A stretch of DNA of 64,000 bases from Rugamonas sp045984285. GTDB taxonomy: Bacteria > Pseudomonadota > Gammaproteobacteria > Burkholderiales > Burkholderiaceae_D. A program made the position numbers and the translations under genes. The notes under the pieces were generated by a model that did not search any database, had not been told where the DNA came from, and worked only from the letters and a program-made list of their open reading frames with translations. The DNA lies in contig NZ_JBJQIK030000002.1 in NCBI RefSeq assembly GCF_045984285.3, forward strand, positions 682,001 to 746,000, written 5' to 3'. Below, piece after piece: positions 9,001-16,773 of this stretch; within the stretch, counting starts at the first letter, position 1, and the number at the start of each line of letters is the position of its first letter.

Positions 9001-12000
9001 GACGGCTAACTCGATCACCTATACCTACACGGTGCAGGCGGGCGATACCGATGCCAACGGCATCGCGGTGGGCAGCATCACCCTGGGCAGCAGCACGATC
9101 AGGGATGCAGCAGGCAACGACGCAGTGCTGACCCTGTCCGGCCACCTGCCGTCGACCACGGCCATCCTGGTCGATACCGCGGCGCCGGCAGTCGCCAGCG
9201 TATCGGTGCCGTCCAACGGCACTTATGTGGCCGGCCAGAACCTGGACTTTACCGTCAACTTCGGTGAGAACGTGACCGTGACCGGTTCGGACAGCGAGCT
9301 GGGCCTGACCATCGGCAGTACGGCACGCAGCGCGGAGCTGCTGTCGAGCTCGGGCAGCACGGCGACCTACCGCTACACGGTGCAGGCCGGGGACGTGGAT
9401 GCGGACGGCATCACGGTAGGCAGCCTTACGCTGAACGGCGACACTATCCGCGACGCGGCGGGCAATGACGCGGTGCTAAGCCTGAACAGCGTGGGCGCTA
9501 CCGGCAGCGTGCTGGTCGATGGCACCGTGCCAGGCGTGAGCGGCACTATTTCGGTGCCAGTTAATGACACCTACGTAGTCGGCGAAACGCTCAGCTTCAC
9601 CGTGACGTTCGATGAAAACGTGACCTTGAGCGGCACCTCGAGCACGCTCGGCCTGACCGTCGGCAGCACGGCACGCAACGCCACCGTTACGGGCAGCACG
9701 GCCAACAGCATCACGTATAGCTACACGGTGCAGAACGGCGACAACGACGCCGACGGTATCGCCGTCACCGGCATTGCGCTGAACGGCGGCACCATCCGCG
9801 ATGCGGCCGGCAACAATGCCAGCCTGACGCTTACTGGCCACCTGCCGTCGCTGGCCGGTGTCCTGGTCGATGGCGGTCCGCCTTCGGTGAGCGGCAATAT
9901 CTCGGTGCCGGCGGACGGTTCCTATCATGCCGGCCAGACGCTGTACTTCACTGTTGCCTTCGACGAAAACGTCACCGTCGCCGGCACCGACAGCGTACTG
10001 GGCCTGACTATCGGCAGCACCGCGCGCAACGCTGTCTTCGATTCGAAGACGGCGAGCTCCATTACCTATGCCTACACGGTGCAGGCAGGCGATACCGATG
10101 CCAACGGCATCGTGGTGGGCGCTATCACGCTGGGCAGCACCACGATCAAGGATGTGGCGGGCAACGATGCGGTGCTGACTCTGTCGGGCCACCTGCCATC
10201 GACCACGGCCATCCTGGTCGATACCACGGCGCCGGCTGTCGCCAGCGTTTCGGTGCCATCCAACGCCACCTATGTGGCGGGCCAGAACATGGACTTCACC
10301 GTCACCTTCGATGAGAGCGTGACCGTGACCGGTACCGATAGTACGCTGGGCCTGACCATCGGCAGCACGGCACGCAGCGCCGTGCTGCTGTCCAGCACGG
10401 GCAGCACGGCGACCTACCGCTACACGGTGCAGGCCGGCGATGTGGATGCGAACGGCATCACGGTGGGCAGCCTCTCGCTGAACGGCGGCACCATCCGTGA
10501 CGCTGCGGGCAATGACGCAGTGCTGACCCTGAACAGCGTGGGCGCCACCGGCAGCGTGCTGGTCGACGGCACCGTTCCAAGCGTGACCGGCACCATTTCG
10601 GCGCCAGGCAACGACACCTATGTGGTTGGCGAGACGCTGGACTTTACGGTGACGTTCGACGAGAACATCACCCGGGCCGGCACCGCGAGCACACTGGGCC
10701 TGACGGTCGGCGGCACGGCGCGCAACGCCGTCATCACCGCCACTACGGCCAACAGCATCACCTACAGTTATACGGTGCAGAACGGCGACAACGATACCGA
10801 CGGCATTGCCGTCACCGGGATCTCGCTGAACGGCGGCACCATCCGCGACAGCGCGGGCAATGATGCCGACCTCGGACTCGCCTCGCATCTGCCGGCGCTG
10901 ACGGGCGTGCTGGTCGACGGCGGCCCGCCATCGGTCAGCGGCAATATCTCGCTGCCGGCAAACGCCTCCTACAACGCCGGCGACGTGCTGCGCTTCACCG
11001 TGACGTTCGACGAGAACGTGACGCTGGCCGGTTCCGGCAGCACGCTGGGCCTGACCATCGGCAGCACGGCGCGCGAGGCGGCTTTTGAGACCAGCACCGC
11101 CAATTCCATCACCTACGCCTACACGGTGCAGGCGGGCGATACCGATGCCAACGGCATCGCCGTGGGGGCCATCACGCTGAACGGCCACACCATCAAGGAT
11201 GCGGCAGGCAATAACGCGGTGCTCACGCTGACCAGCCATGTGCCCTCGACGGCGGGCATCCTGGTCGACACGACCGCGCCGCAAGTAGCCAGCGTTTCGG
11301 TGCCATCCAACGCCACCTATGTGGCAGGCCAGAACCTGGACTTCACTGTCACCTTCGATGAGAACGTGTCCGTGACCGGCGCGGGCAGCACCCTGGGCCT
11401 GACCATCGGCAGTACTGCACATAACGCGGCCTATTTGTCGAGCACGGGCAATACGGTGACTTACCGCTATACGGTGCAGGCCGGCGACGTGGATGCGGAC
11501 GGCATCACGGTGGGCAGCCTCTCGCTGAACGGCGGCACCATCCGCGACGCGGCGGGCAATGACGCGGTGCTGACCCTGAACAGCGTGGGTTCCACCGGCA
11601 GCGTTTTGGTCGACGGCATCGCCCCAGCCGTGACCGGCACCATTGCCGTGCCCGGCAACGACACATATGTGGCCGGCGACACGCTCAGCTTCACGGTGAC
11701 TTTCGATGACAACGTGACCTTGAGCGGCACCCCGAGCACGCTCGGCCTGACCGTCGGCAGCACGGCACGCAACGCCACCGTTACGGGCAGCACGGCCAAC
11801 AGCATCACGTACAGCTATACGGTGCAAAGCGGCGACAACGACGCCGATGGCATTGCCGTCACGGGTATTGCGCTGAACGGCGGCACCATCCGCGATGCTG
11901 CAGGGAACGAGGCCAGCCTGAGCCTGACCAGCCATGTGCCGGCACTGACAGGCGTACTTGCTGACACGGCGGCGCCAAGCCTGCTCACCGCCACGGTCAA

Positions 12001-13945
12001 CGGCGCCACCATGGTGCTGACCTACAGCGACGCCGGCCTGCTCGATGCAGCCAATGTACCGCCGACCAGCGCCTTCGGTGTGCTCGTCGCCGGCAGTCCG
12101 GTCCTCGTGAGCGCGGTGGCGGTGAATGCCGCGGCACACACGGTAACGCTGACGTTGGCCTCGGCGGTCAGCAGTGGACAGGCAGTCAGCGTGGCCTATG
12201 CCGATCCGACTGCGGGCAACGATGTGAACGCAGTCCAGGACGCAGCAGGTAACGATGCGGCCAGCCTGGCCTCGATAGCCGTTGTCAACAACACGCCGTC
12301 TCCCGAGGCACCGCCTGCGACCGGCACGGTGGACGGTGTGCCGGTGCAGACCGGCACCGTGACGAATTCCGATGGCAGCACCAGCCAGGTGGTCACGGTG
12401 CCTGTGGTGACGCCGTCGCGGGTGGAACAGGTCGGCAACAACACCGTGGCCGATATTCCGCTGGTGAAGGATGCGGGCGGCGCCAGCCTGCTGGCCGTGC
12501 AGGTGCCGGTCGGTGTCGGCCTGCAGGCAAGCGGCGGCGGGCAAGCCAAACCTGCCGGCAACTCGCTGACCGACCTGATCCGCGAGATCCAGGCCCATAC
12601 CACGGCCGGTTCGGCGGACCAGAACCAGCTGACCGGCGGCGGCAGCGGCTTCCTCGGCGGCCTGTCCAACGATACGCCGCTGCTGGTGCAGACCATCGTC
12701 GTCACCGGCAACGGCGGCAGCAGCGGTACGCCGCTGGGCATTATCGGCCAGCCGCAGCAAGCCGGCTCGGTACAGACTGCCCTCGTGATCGATGCGCGCA
12801 GCCTGCCGAATGGCGCGGCGCTGGAACTGCAGAACGTGGAGTTCGCCGCCGTGATCGGCGCCGCCACGGTGACTGGCGGCGCCGGCTCGCAACATGTATG
12901 GGGCGACGGCGCCAGCCAGAACATTTTCCTCGGCGCGGATGACGACGTGCTGCACGGCGGCGCGGGCGACGATGTCGTCGGCAGCGCCGGCGGCAATGAC
13001 GAGATCTACGGCGACGAGGGCAATGACCTGGTGTTCGGCGGCGAAGGCAACGACCGTCTGGATGGCGGCGCCGGCCAGGATATCGCGCGCTTCACCGGCC
13101 GCAGCGACGGCTACTCGGTACGCATGGTGGACGGCAAGCTGGTGATGGCGGCGCAGGCCGGCAGCGACGGCACCGACACGGTGGCGGCGGTGGAAACACT
13201 GCGCTTTACCGGCGGCCAGAGCAGCGCCGACGATGCCGTGCTGGCGCGCCTGTACGAGGGCCTGCTGCACCGTTCCGCCTCCGCCGCCGAAGTGGCCTAC
13301 TGGCAGGATGTGCATGCGCGCGGCGTTTCCATGCACGATGTGGCGGCAGCCATCCTGGGCTCGGACGAATCCGGCCAGCCGGGTAATCCGGGCGGCGCCG
13401 GCAGCGACAGCGGGTTCGTGGCAGGCCTGTACCAGAACGTGCTGGGACGTACTGCATCGGCGGAGGAAAGCGCTTACTGGACCGGGCTGCTGGGCAGCGG
13501 CGTAGACCGCGCTACCGTGGCGCTGGGCTTCGTGAACTCGGCCGAAAAGCTGGCGTCCACGCTGGATCTGGACTTCAACCATAGCGATGTGGCGGTGCTG
13601 CTGCGCATGTACCACGCCCTGTTTGGCCGTGCCGCAGACGAAGCGGGCCTGAATTACTGGCTGGGCGCGCATGAGCAGGGCGCCTCGCTGGGGGCAATTG
13701 CCGACGCCTTTACCATGTCGGCCGAGGCCCAGGGCCTGCTGTCGCAGGGCGACAACGCGGCCTTCATCGAGCAGCTCTACCAGACTGCGCTGGAGCGCGC
13801 GCCCTCGGCCGGCGAGAAGGCCCTGTTGCTGGAACAGCTGCAGCAGGGCGTGTTCGACCGCGGCCAGGTGCTCCTCAACGTGGCTGAGTCCGCAGAGAGC
13901 ATCGCCATCGTGGGCAGCATCGGCACCAGCATCGCACTGCTGTGA
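6020..13945 (+). CDS. Giant DUF4347 / Ig-like repeat / RTX / DUF4214 secreted protein
   Basis: A 2641-residue protein with no obvious N-terminal signal peptide. Residues about 14-178 are a DUF4347 domain (IDALHILSHGSEGALALGSG and VLLYGCNVAGG). Residues about 180-353 are beta-rich and unassigned. Fourteen Ig-like repeats of 116-117 residues fill about 354-1980. A divergent SwmB-like domain covers about 1980-2090. After a 200-residue linker come RTX-type Gly/Asp nonapeptides (about 2291-2357, GGAGDD, GDEGND, GGEGND) and DUF4214 repeats to the end. RTX tails usually mark type I secretion and fold on Ca2+ outside the cell. It is probably a cell-surface or released adhesin or matrix protein. No type I exporter is in the window. 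The C-terminal 560 residues resemble the protein at 16774-18414. Confidence 0.85.
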   Translation: MTAETNMPMPGNSKHEIAFIDTSVSGYETLLAGVRDGVEVVLIDGAHDGLAQIAAVLAGRSGIDALHILSHGSEGALALGSGTVDLDGLDSHGAELAVIRSALGEQADVLLYGCNVAGGAAGTAFTSRLAELTGADVAASEDLSGSSLLGGNWQLERELGSIEAGNVLSGPVSFSGLLAAPADENFQSYAGDLGTVPATPRTLGGFNYLLDGGGTTYIVDSASFGLTATTNNTLVLNADAANNVRNFTLQSTSLSDNFAMTKLSLESFGGTASVQFTVKGYDGGTSGTLRVSEDITITASFSGTTMSYVKNPSVDGGVLNFGAAWGSVDTIVFTATDGTGLYMAIDTIDVSPADTTAPTVSSVSVPSNATYVVGQNLDFTVTFSENLTLTGSGSKLGLTIGSTAQEAAFLSSTGNTVTYRYTVQAGDVDANGITVGSLTLGGHTIRDVAGNNAVLTLNSVGATGSVLVDGVAPAVSGNISVPANDTYIVGEVLNFTVTFDDDVTLAGSASTLGLTVGSTARNAAVTGSTSNSITYSYTVQAGDSDANGIAVTGISLNGGTIRDAAGNDASVSLSGHLPSLTGVLVDGVAPAVSGNISVPANDSYRAGEVLSFTVTFDENVTVTGTDSVLGLTIGSTARDAVFGSKTANSITYTYTVQAGDTDANGIAVGSITLGATTIKDAAGNDAVLTLAGHLPSTAGILVDTTAPAVTSVSVPSNASYVAGQNLDFTVNFGENVTVTGSGSTLGLTIGSTAQNAVYLSSTGSTVTYRYTVQAGDVDADGITVGSLALNGDTIRDAAGNDAVLTLNSVGATGSVLVDAVAPSVSGNISVPGNDTYTVGETLAFTVTFDENVTLGGSASTLGLTVGSSARNAIVTGSTANTITYSYTVQAGDSDANGIAVTGISLNGGTIRDAAGNDASVSLSGHLPSLAGVLVDGVAPAVSGNIAVPADASYRVGQTLTFTVTFDDNVTVSGTDSVLGLTIGSTARDAVFDSKTANSITYTYTVQAGDTDANGIAVGSITLGSSTIRDAAGNDAVLTLSGHLPSTTAILVDTAAPAVASVSVPSNGTYVAGQNLDFTVNFGENVTVTGSDSELGLTIGSTARSAELLSSSGSTATYRYTVQAGDVDADGITVGSLTLNGDTIRDAAGNDAVLSLNSVGATGSVLVDGTVPGVSGTISVPVNDTYVVGETLSFTVTFDENVTLSGTSSTLGLTVGSTARNATVTGSTANSITYSYTVQNGDNDADGIAVTGIALNGGTIRDAAGNNASLTLTGHLPSLAGVLVDGGPPSVSGNISVPADGSYHAGQTLYFTVAFDENVTVAGTDSVLGLTIGSTARNAVFDSKTASSITYAYTVQAGDTDANGIVVGAITLGSTTIKDVAGNDAVLTLSGHLPSTTAILVDTTAPAVASVSVPSNATYVAGQNMDFTVTFDESVTVTGTDSTLGLTIGSTARSAVLLSSTGSTATYRYTVQAGDVDANGITVGSLSLNGGTIRDAAGNDAVLTLNSVGATGSVLVDGTVPSVTGTISAPGNDTYVVGETLDFTVTFDENITRAGTASTLGLTVGGTARNAVITATTANSITYSYTVQNGDNDTDGIAVTGISLNGGTIRDSAGNDADLGLASHLPALTGVLVDGGPPSVSGNISLPANASYNAGDVLRFTVTFDENVTLAGSGSTLGLTIGSTAREAAFETSTANSITYAYTVQAGDTDANGIAVGAITLNGHTIKDAAGNNAVLTLTSHVPSTAGILVDTTAPQVASVSVPSNATYVAGQNLDFTVTFDENVSVTGAGSTLGLTIGSTAHNAAYLSSTGNTVTYRYTVQAGDVDADGITVGSLSLNGGTIRDAAGNDAVLTLNSVGSTGSVLVDGIAPAVTGTIAVPGNDTYVAGDTLSFTVTFDDNVTLSGTPSTLGLTVGSTARNATVTGSTANSITYSYTVQSGDNDADGIAVTGIALNGGTIRDAAGNEASLSLTSHVPALTGVLADTAAPSLLTATVNGATMVLTYSDAGLLDAANVPPTSAFGVLVAGSPVLVSAVAVNAAAHTVTLTLASAVSSGQAVSVAYADPTAGNDVNAVQDAAGNDAASLASIAVVNNTPSPEAPPATGTVDGVPVQTGTVTNSDGSTSQVVTVPVVTPSRVEQVGNNTVADIPLVKDAGGASLLAVQVPVGVGLQASGGGQAKPAGNSLTDLIREIQAHTTAGSADQNQLTGGGSGFLGGLSNDTPLLVQTIVVTGNGGSSGTPLGIIGQPQQAGSVQTALVIDARSLPNGAALELQNVEFAAVIGAATVTGGAGSQHVWGDGASQNIFLGADDDVLHGGAGDDVVGSAGGNDEIYGDEGNDLVFGGEGNDRLDGGAGQDIARFTGRSDGYSVRMVDGKLVMAAQAGSDGTDTVAAVETLRFTGGQSSADDAVLARLYEGLLHRSASAAEVAYWQDVHARGVSMHDVAAAILGSDESGQPGNPGGAGSDSGFVAGLYQNVLGRTASAEESAYWTGLLGSGVDRATVALGFVNSAEKLASTLDLDFNHSDVAVLLRMYHALFGRAADEAGLNYWLGAHEQGASLGAIADAFTMSAEAQGLLSQGDNAAFIEQLYQTALERAPSAGEKALLLEQLQQGVFDRGQVLLNVAESAESIAIVGSIGTSIALL
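7106..11960 (+). repeat. Fourteen tandem Ig-like repeats organised as a 1047-bp triplet
   Basis: Three repeat types alternate A-B-C. A ends with NSVGATGSVLVDG, B with SGHLPSLTGVLVDG, and C with SGHLPSTTAILVDTTAP. The same codon of the A unit occurs at 7106, 8153, 9200, 10247 and 11294, exactly 1047 bases (349 codons) apart each time. Within the first triplet the spacings are 348, 351 and 348 bases. There are four full triplets plus a fifth A-B pair. Each unit carries a GD.DA(D/N)GI motif resembling a Ca2+-binding DxDxDG loop. Constant length over five copies suggests recent duplication or gene conversion of a three-domain block. Confidence 0.9.
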
Positions 13946-13974
13946 GGGACAGGCAATTGATGAACATGGGCGAT

Positions 13975-14001
13975 GGCTGCCGGCAGGTATGGCCGGCAGC
14001 C
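13975..14001. terminator. Perfect hairpin between the giant gene and the tail-collar gene
   Basis: A 10-bp perfect stem (13975-13984 with 13992-14001) and 7-base loop, 29 bases past the stop at 13945 and 89 bases before the next start. There is no T-run, so it may attenuate transcription or protect mRNA rather than terminate fully. Confidence 0.5.
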
Positions 14002-14090
14002 GGAGTCCAGGGAGGGCACGCCGCTGGCCGGCGTGGGCAGCACGAGTATTGTCATTATTTGAGAAACACTTCCAAAACAAAGGAGCAGGT

Positions 14091-14795
14091 ATGGCAGAAG
14101 CGTATGTAGGCGAGATTCGACTGTTTTCGTTCAACTGGGCCCCGGACGGCTGGCTCCTGTGCCAGGGACAGTTGGTGCAGGTGAACCAGTTCCAGGCCCT
14201 CTTTTCGCTGATCAGCAACGTCTACGGCGGCGACGGCATGTCTACCTTCGCGCTGCCCGACCTGCGCGGCCGTGTGCCGGTCCAGGCGGGCCAGGGCCCA
14301 TTGGGTTTCTACCAGTGGGCGCAGAAAGGCGGCACCAGCAATACCCAAGTGAGCGGAGCCGGTTCCGTGACGATTACCAGCATGAACCAGCTGCCCCAGC
14401 ACACGCACGCGGCCTCCTTCAGCGGCACCGGCGGCTCGCCCTTCGTCGAGCCCATCATCAAGGTCAATATCAGCAACGACACCGCCACCAGTGCGGCGCC
14501 GCTGGCGGATGGCTACTTTGCACCGCTGAAGGCGGGCGGTCCCGGCGCCGCGCCACTGGGCTACACGGCCACGGCGAATAACGGCATGACCACGCTGAAC
14601 ACCAATACGGCAGTGGCCGGCGGCGGCGGTGGGGGCGGCATCACGGGCGGCACGGTGACAGTTGCCGCGGCCGGCGCCGTTACTCCGAGCGCAATCCCCG
14701 TGCCCTTCACCGTCACCGTGCCGGCAACTGACCCGCCCTTCGTGGTGATGAACTACGCGATCTGCGTCAACGGCATCTACCCGCCGCGTCCCTAA
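14091..14795 (+). CDS. Tail-collar domain protein (microcystin-dependent protein MdpB family)
   Basis: A 234-residue protein starting MAEAYVGEIRLFSFNWAPDG, the hallmark N-terminus of phage tail-collar / MdpB-like proteins. The collar motif continues with GWLLCQGQ, FSLISNVYGGDG and FALPDLRGRVPVQAGQGP (residues about 20-70). A variable Gly/Thr-rich middle follows, and the end VVMNYAICVNGIYPPRP is typical. Such proteins occur outside prophages in many environmental bacteria and their function is unknown. AGGAGC at 14081-14086 supports the ATG at 14091. No other phage gene is nearby. The 3' end overlaps the convergent methyltransferase gene by 4 bases. Confidence 0.85.
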   Translation: MAEAYVGEIRLFSFNWAPDGWLLCQGQLVQVNQFQALFSLISNVYGGDGMSTFALPDLRGRVPVQAGQGPLGFYQWAQKGGTSNTQVSGAGSVTITSMNQLPQHTHAASFSGTGGSPFVEPIIKVNISNDTATSAAPLADGYFAPLKAGGPGAAPLGYTATANNGMTTLNTNTAVAGGGGGGGITGGTVTVAAAGAVTPSAIPVPFTVTVPATDPPFVVMNYAICVNGIYPPRP

Positions 14796-15820
14796 GCGGC
14801 CGGGACCAGCATCAGGCCGGGCGCCTCGCTGATACGGTAGGCGAACTGCAGGTGTTCGCCGCCGGCCAGCGCGGGCTTGCCCGGCAGGTGCTGCGGCAGG
14901 TTCAGGCTGGATTCGTAGTCGTCCAGCCTGTGTGGCCCGAATGCCGTGATTTTCGTCAGCAGGCGGGCTTGCATCCGCTCCGGCAGCTCGGCGGGTATCT
15001 GTACCGCGCCGGCGGGCAGCAGGCTGCCTTCCTTCTGCCATGCCGTGATCGCTTCCCGGTCCAGCCGGAACACCGGCCCGAGGGGGATGCGTTCGCGCTG
15101 CGCGGGCTGGGGCTGGGCATCCGGTCCTTCCAGCGGCGGCGGCAGTTCCTTTCCGGGCCGTAGCAGGCAGGCCTCCACCGTCACCGATTCGGGCACCAGC
15201 AGGGCAGCGGGCGCCTGCGCCGCCAGGTGGCGCATGATGGCCACTTGCGGCTCGCTGCGCAGCGAGGCATTCATGGTTTCGGACACGATCACGTCCGGCA
15301 GCTGTGCCGCGTCGAGCCGCAGGGCGCAGGCATCGTCCAGCACATAGCGGCTCACACTGGACGCCAGGCCGAAGCCCTCGACCAGGCTGCGCGCACAGTC
15401 GAGTGAAGCAGCGTGGATGTCGAGCAGGGTGAAGCTGGCCTGCTGCGCATCGAACAGGGTCATGAGCGGCAGGGCCAGGGTGGCGAAGGGGCCGCAGCCC
15501 GCATACAGCACGCGTACCGGCCGGTCCGGCCTGCGGGCCTGTTCAATGGCGGAGGCCAGTCCTTTGATGAAAGTAATGGTGCGCAGCGGCTCGCGGGCGC
15601 AATGGGCGGCCTTGATGGGCGAGATCGCCAGGCCGGCGCTGGTGGTGGTCTGGTTGGCGCCAATGTCGGGCTGCGACTCCGGCGACAGCCCGGTCAATCC
15701 TTCCAGCAGGCGGCTCAGTGCGACGGCCTCCCGGATCAGGCCGTCGCGCTCGCGCGCGCTGCTGGTGATTTCACGTGCCAGTGCCTGCAATGCAGCGCGG
15801 GCCTCGGCGGAGGGCGTCAT
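14792..15820 (-). CDS. Class I SAM methyltransferase, PRMT-like
   Basis: A 342-residue protein. The SAM-binding motif I is VRVLYAGCGPFATLAL (residues about 103-118), followed by an acidic strand-2 end LLDIH (Asp134) and LDDA (Asp162-163). VIVSETMNASL (177-187) resembles the SE..M loop of protein arginine methyltransferases, and the C-terminal half is beta-rich as in PRMTs. Residues 1-80 are helical with no clear match. The ATG at 15820 overlaps the TGA of the upstream DUF6916 gene (ATGA), so translation is coupled. The neighbouring collar, DUF6916 or DUF4214 proteins are possible substrates, but this is inference. It could instead methylate a small molecule. Confidence 0.65.
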   Translation of the reverse strand: MTPSAEARAALQALAREITSSARERDGLIREAVALSRLLEGLTGLSPESQPDIGANQTTTSAGLAISPIKAAHCAREPLRTITFIKGLASAIEQARRPDRPVRVLYAGCGPFATLALPLMTLFDAQQASFTLLDIHAASLDCARSLVEGFGLASSVSRYVLDDACALRLDAAQLPDVIVSETMNASLRSEPQVAIMRHLAAQAPAALLVPESVTVEACLLRPGKELPPPLEGPDAQPQPAQRERIPLGPVFRLDREAITAWQKEGSLLPAGAVQIPAELPERMQARLLTKITAFGPHRLDDYESSLNLPQHLPGKPALAGGEHLQFAYRISEAPGLMLVPAA

Positions 15821-16140
15821 GCGAACAGCACCTGGTAGCGCCGCATGCCGGCCGGCGTGGCGATGGCACCCGCAACGCCCGGCAGCGGCGGCATGGTGGG
15901 CGCGATGCACCACAGCTGCCGCTCCATGGCCGGGTGGTCGACATAATAGTTATCCTGCGCCAGCACGGGCTGCTGCGGGCCGCTGAAGATCAGCGACAGC
16001 GGGGCGCGGAAGGTTTCCGGCAGGCCGTGGCGCGGCATTTCGGTGCAGCCTTCCAGCTGCAGGGGAATCGGACCGGCCGCCGTATCGACGGTGAAGACCG
16101 TGCCGGCCAGGGGCGCAAAAAATTCGGCTGTAGGGTTCAT
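15817..16140 (-). CDS. DUF6916 family protein
   Basis: A 107-residue protein beginning MNPTAEFFAPLAGTVFTV, with L.L..C near residues 25-35 and a middle segment APLSLIFSGPQQPVLAQ, closing with a conserved-looking RRYQVLFA. This matches the small beta-rich DUF6916 proteins that commonly accompany tail-collar proteins and whose function is unknown. No signal peptide or membrane segment is visible. The start at 16140 is preferred because an earlier in-frame codon adds residues not expected for the family. It is 50 bases from the divergent GNAT gene and coupled to the methyltransferase by ATGA. Confidence 0.65.
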   Translation of the reverse strand: MNPTAEFFAPLAGTVFTVDTAAGPIPLQLEGCTEMPRHGLPETFRAPLSLIFSGPQQPVLAQDNYYVDHPAMERQLWCIAPTMPPLPGVAGAIATPAGMRRYQVLFA

Positions 16141-16190
16141 GGGCACATTATGATGGACAGCGGCCACCATCTCAACAATTTGCGAACCTT

Positions 16191-16679
16191 ATGCTGAAAC
16201 TCGAACATGACCGTCTCACAGTGCGGCCTGCCCAGGCTGGCGACGAAGCCTTCCTGAAAGCGCTGTACGCCTCGACCCGCGAGGACCTGCAGTTTGCCGC
16301 GCCCACGCCGGCCATGCTGGAACTGCTGATGGACATGCAGTGGCGGGCCCAGAGCGGCGGCTACCGCCAGAGCTTCCCGCAGGCCGTCAACCTGATCGTG
16401 GAAACGCAGGCCGCGCCGGTGGGGCGGCTGCTGGTGGACCGCAGCCTGGCGCCGTGGCGCATCGTCGATATCGCCTTGCTGCCAGCCGCGCGCGGGCAGG
16501 GCTATGGCGCCGCGCTGCTGCGGGCGCTGCAGCAAGAGGCGGCTGGCGCGTGCGCCATGCTGGCCCTCAGCGTGCGCCTGGAGAATCCGCGTGCGCGCCG
16601 CCTGTATGCCGCGCTGGGCTTCGCGTCCGTGAGCAGCGACGGCCTGTCCGAGCAGATGGTGTGGGGGGCGCCGCGATAG
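16191..16679 (+). CDS. GNAT family N-acetyltransferase
   Basis: A 162-residue single-domain GNAT. The acetyl-CoA binding signature is RGQGYGAALL at residues 101-110, preceded by the beta-4 strand IVDIALLPAA and followed by SVRLENPRARRLYAALGF, the motif B region. It transfers an acetyl or acyl group to an amine; the substrate is unknown. Its position between DUF6916 and the second DUF4214 protein recurs, to my knowledge, with collar proteins in related genomes, which hints at modification of a secreted protein or a precursor. It is divergent from the DUF6916 gene. Confidence 0.85.
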   Translation: MLKLEHDRLTVRPAQAGDEAFLKALYASTREDLQFAAPTPAMLELLMDMQWRAQSGGYRQSFPQAVNLIVETQAAPVGRLLVDRSLAPWRIVDIALLPAARGQGYGAALLRALQQEAAGACAMLALSVRLENPRARRLYAALGFASVSSDGLSEQMVWGAPR

Positions 16680-16773
16680 CCTTTTTGTTTCCATTTGTAT
16701 GTAACGTATTTTCTACATTTTTTTCCTATTAAGATTTTCGGACCCCTTTAATCTCGATAGGAAGATTTCAGCC

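Noticed and set aside
7106..11960. CRISPR array or tandem satellite
   Set aside because: The repeats are in-frame protein domains of 116-117 codons, not short repeats with unique spacers.
9476..14218. A 1580-codon open frame on the minus strand over the repeat protein
   Set aside because: It is a mirror of high-GC codon periodicity in the repeat gene. Its protein is His/Arg/Gln-rich with no domain, and the plus-strand gene has clear families.
14091..14795. Prophage remnant based on the tail-collar protein
   Set aside because: No capsid, terminase, integrase or lysis gene is near, and this protein type is common outside phages.
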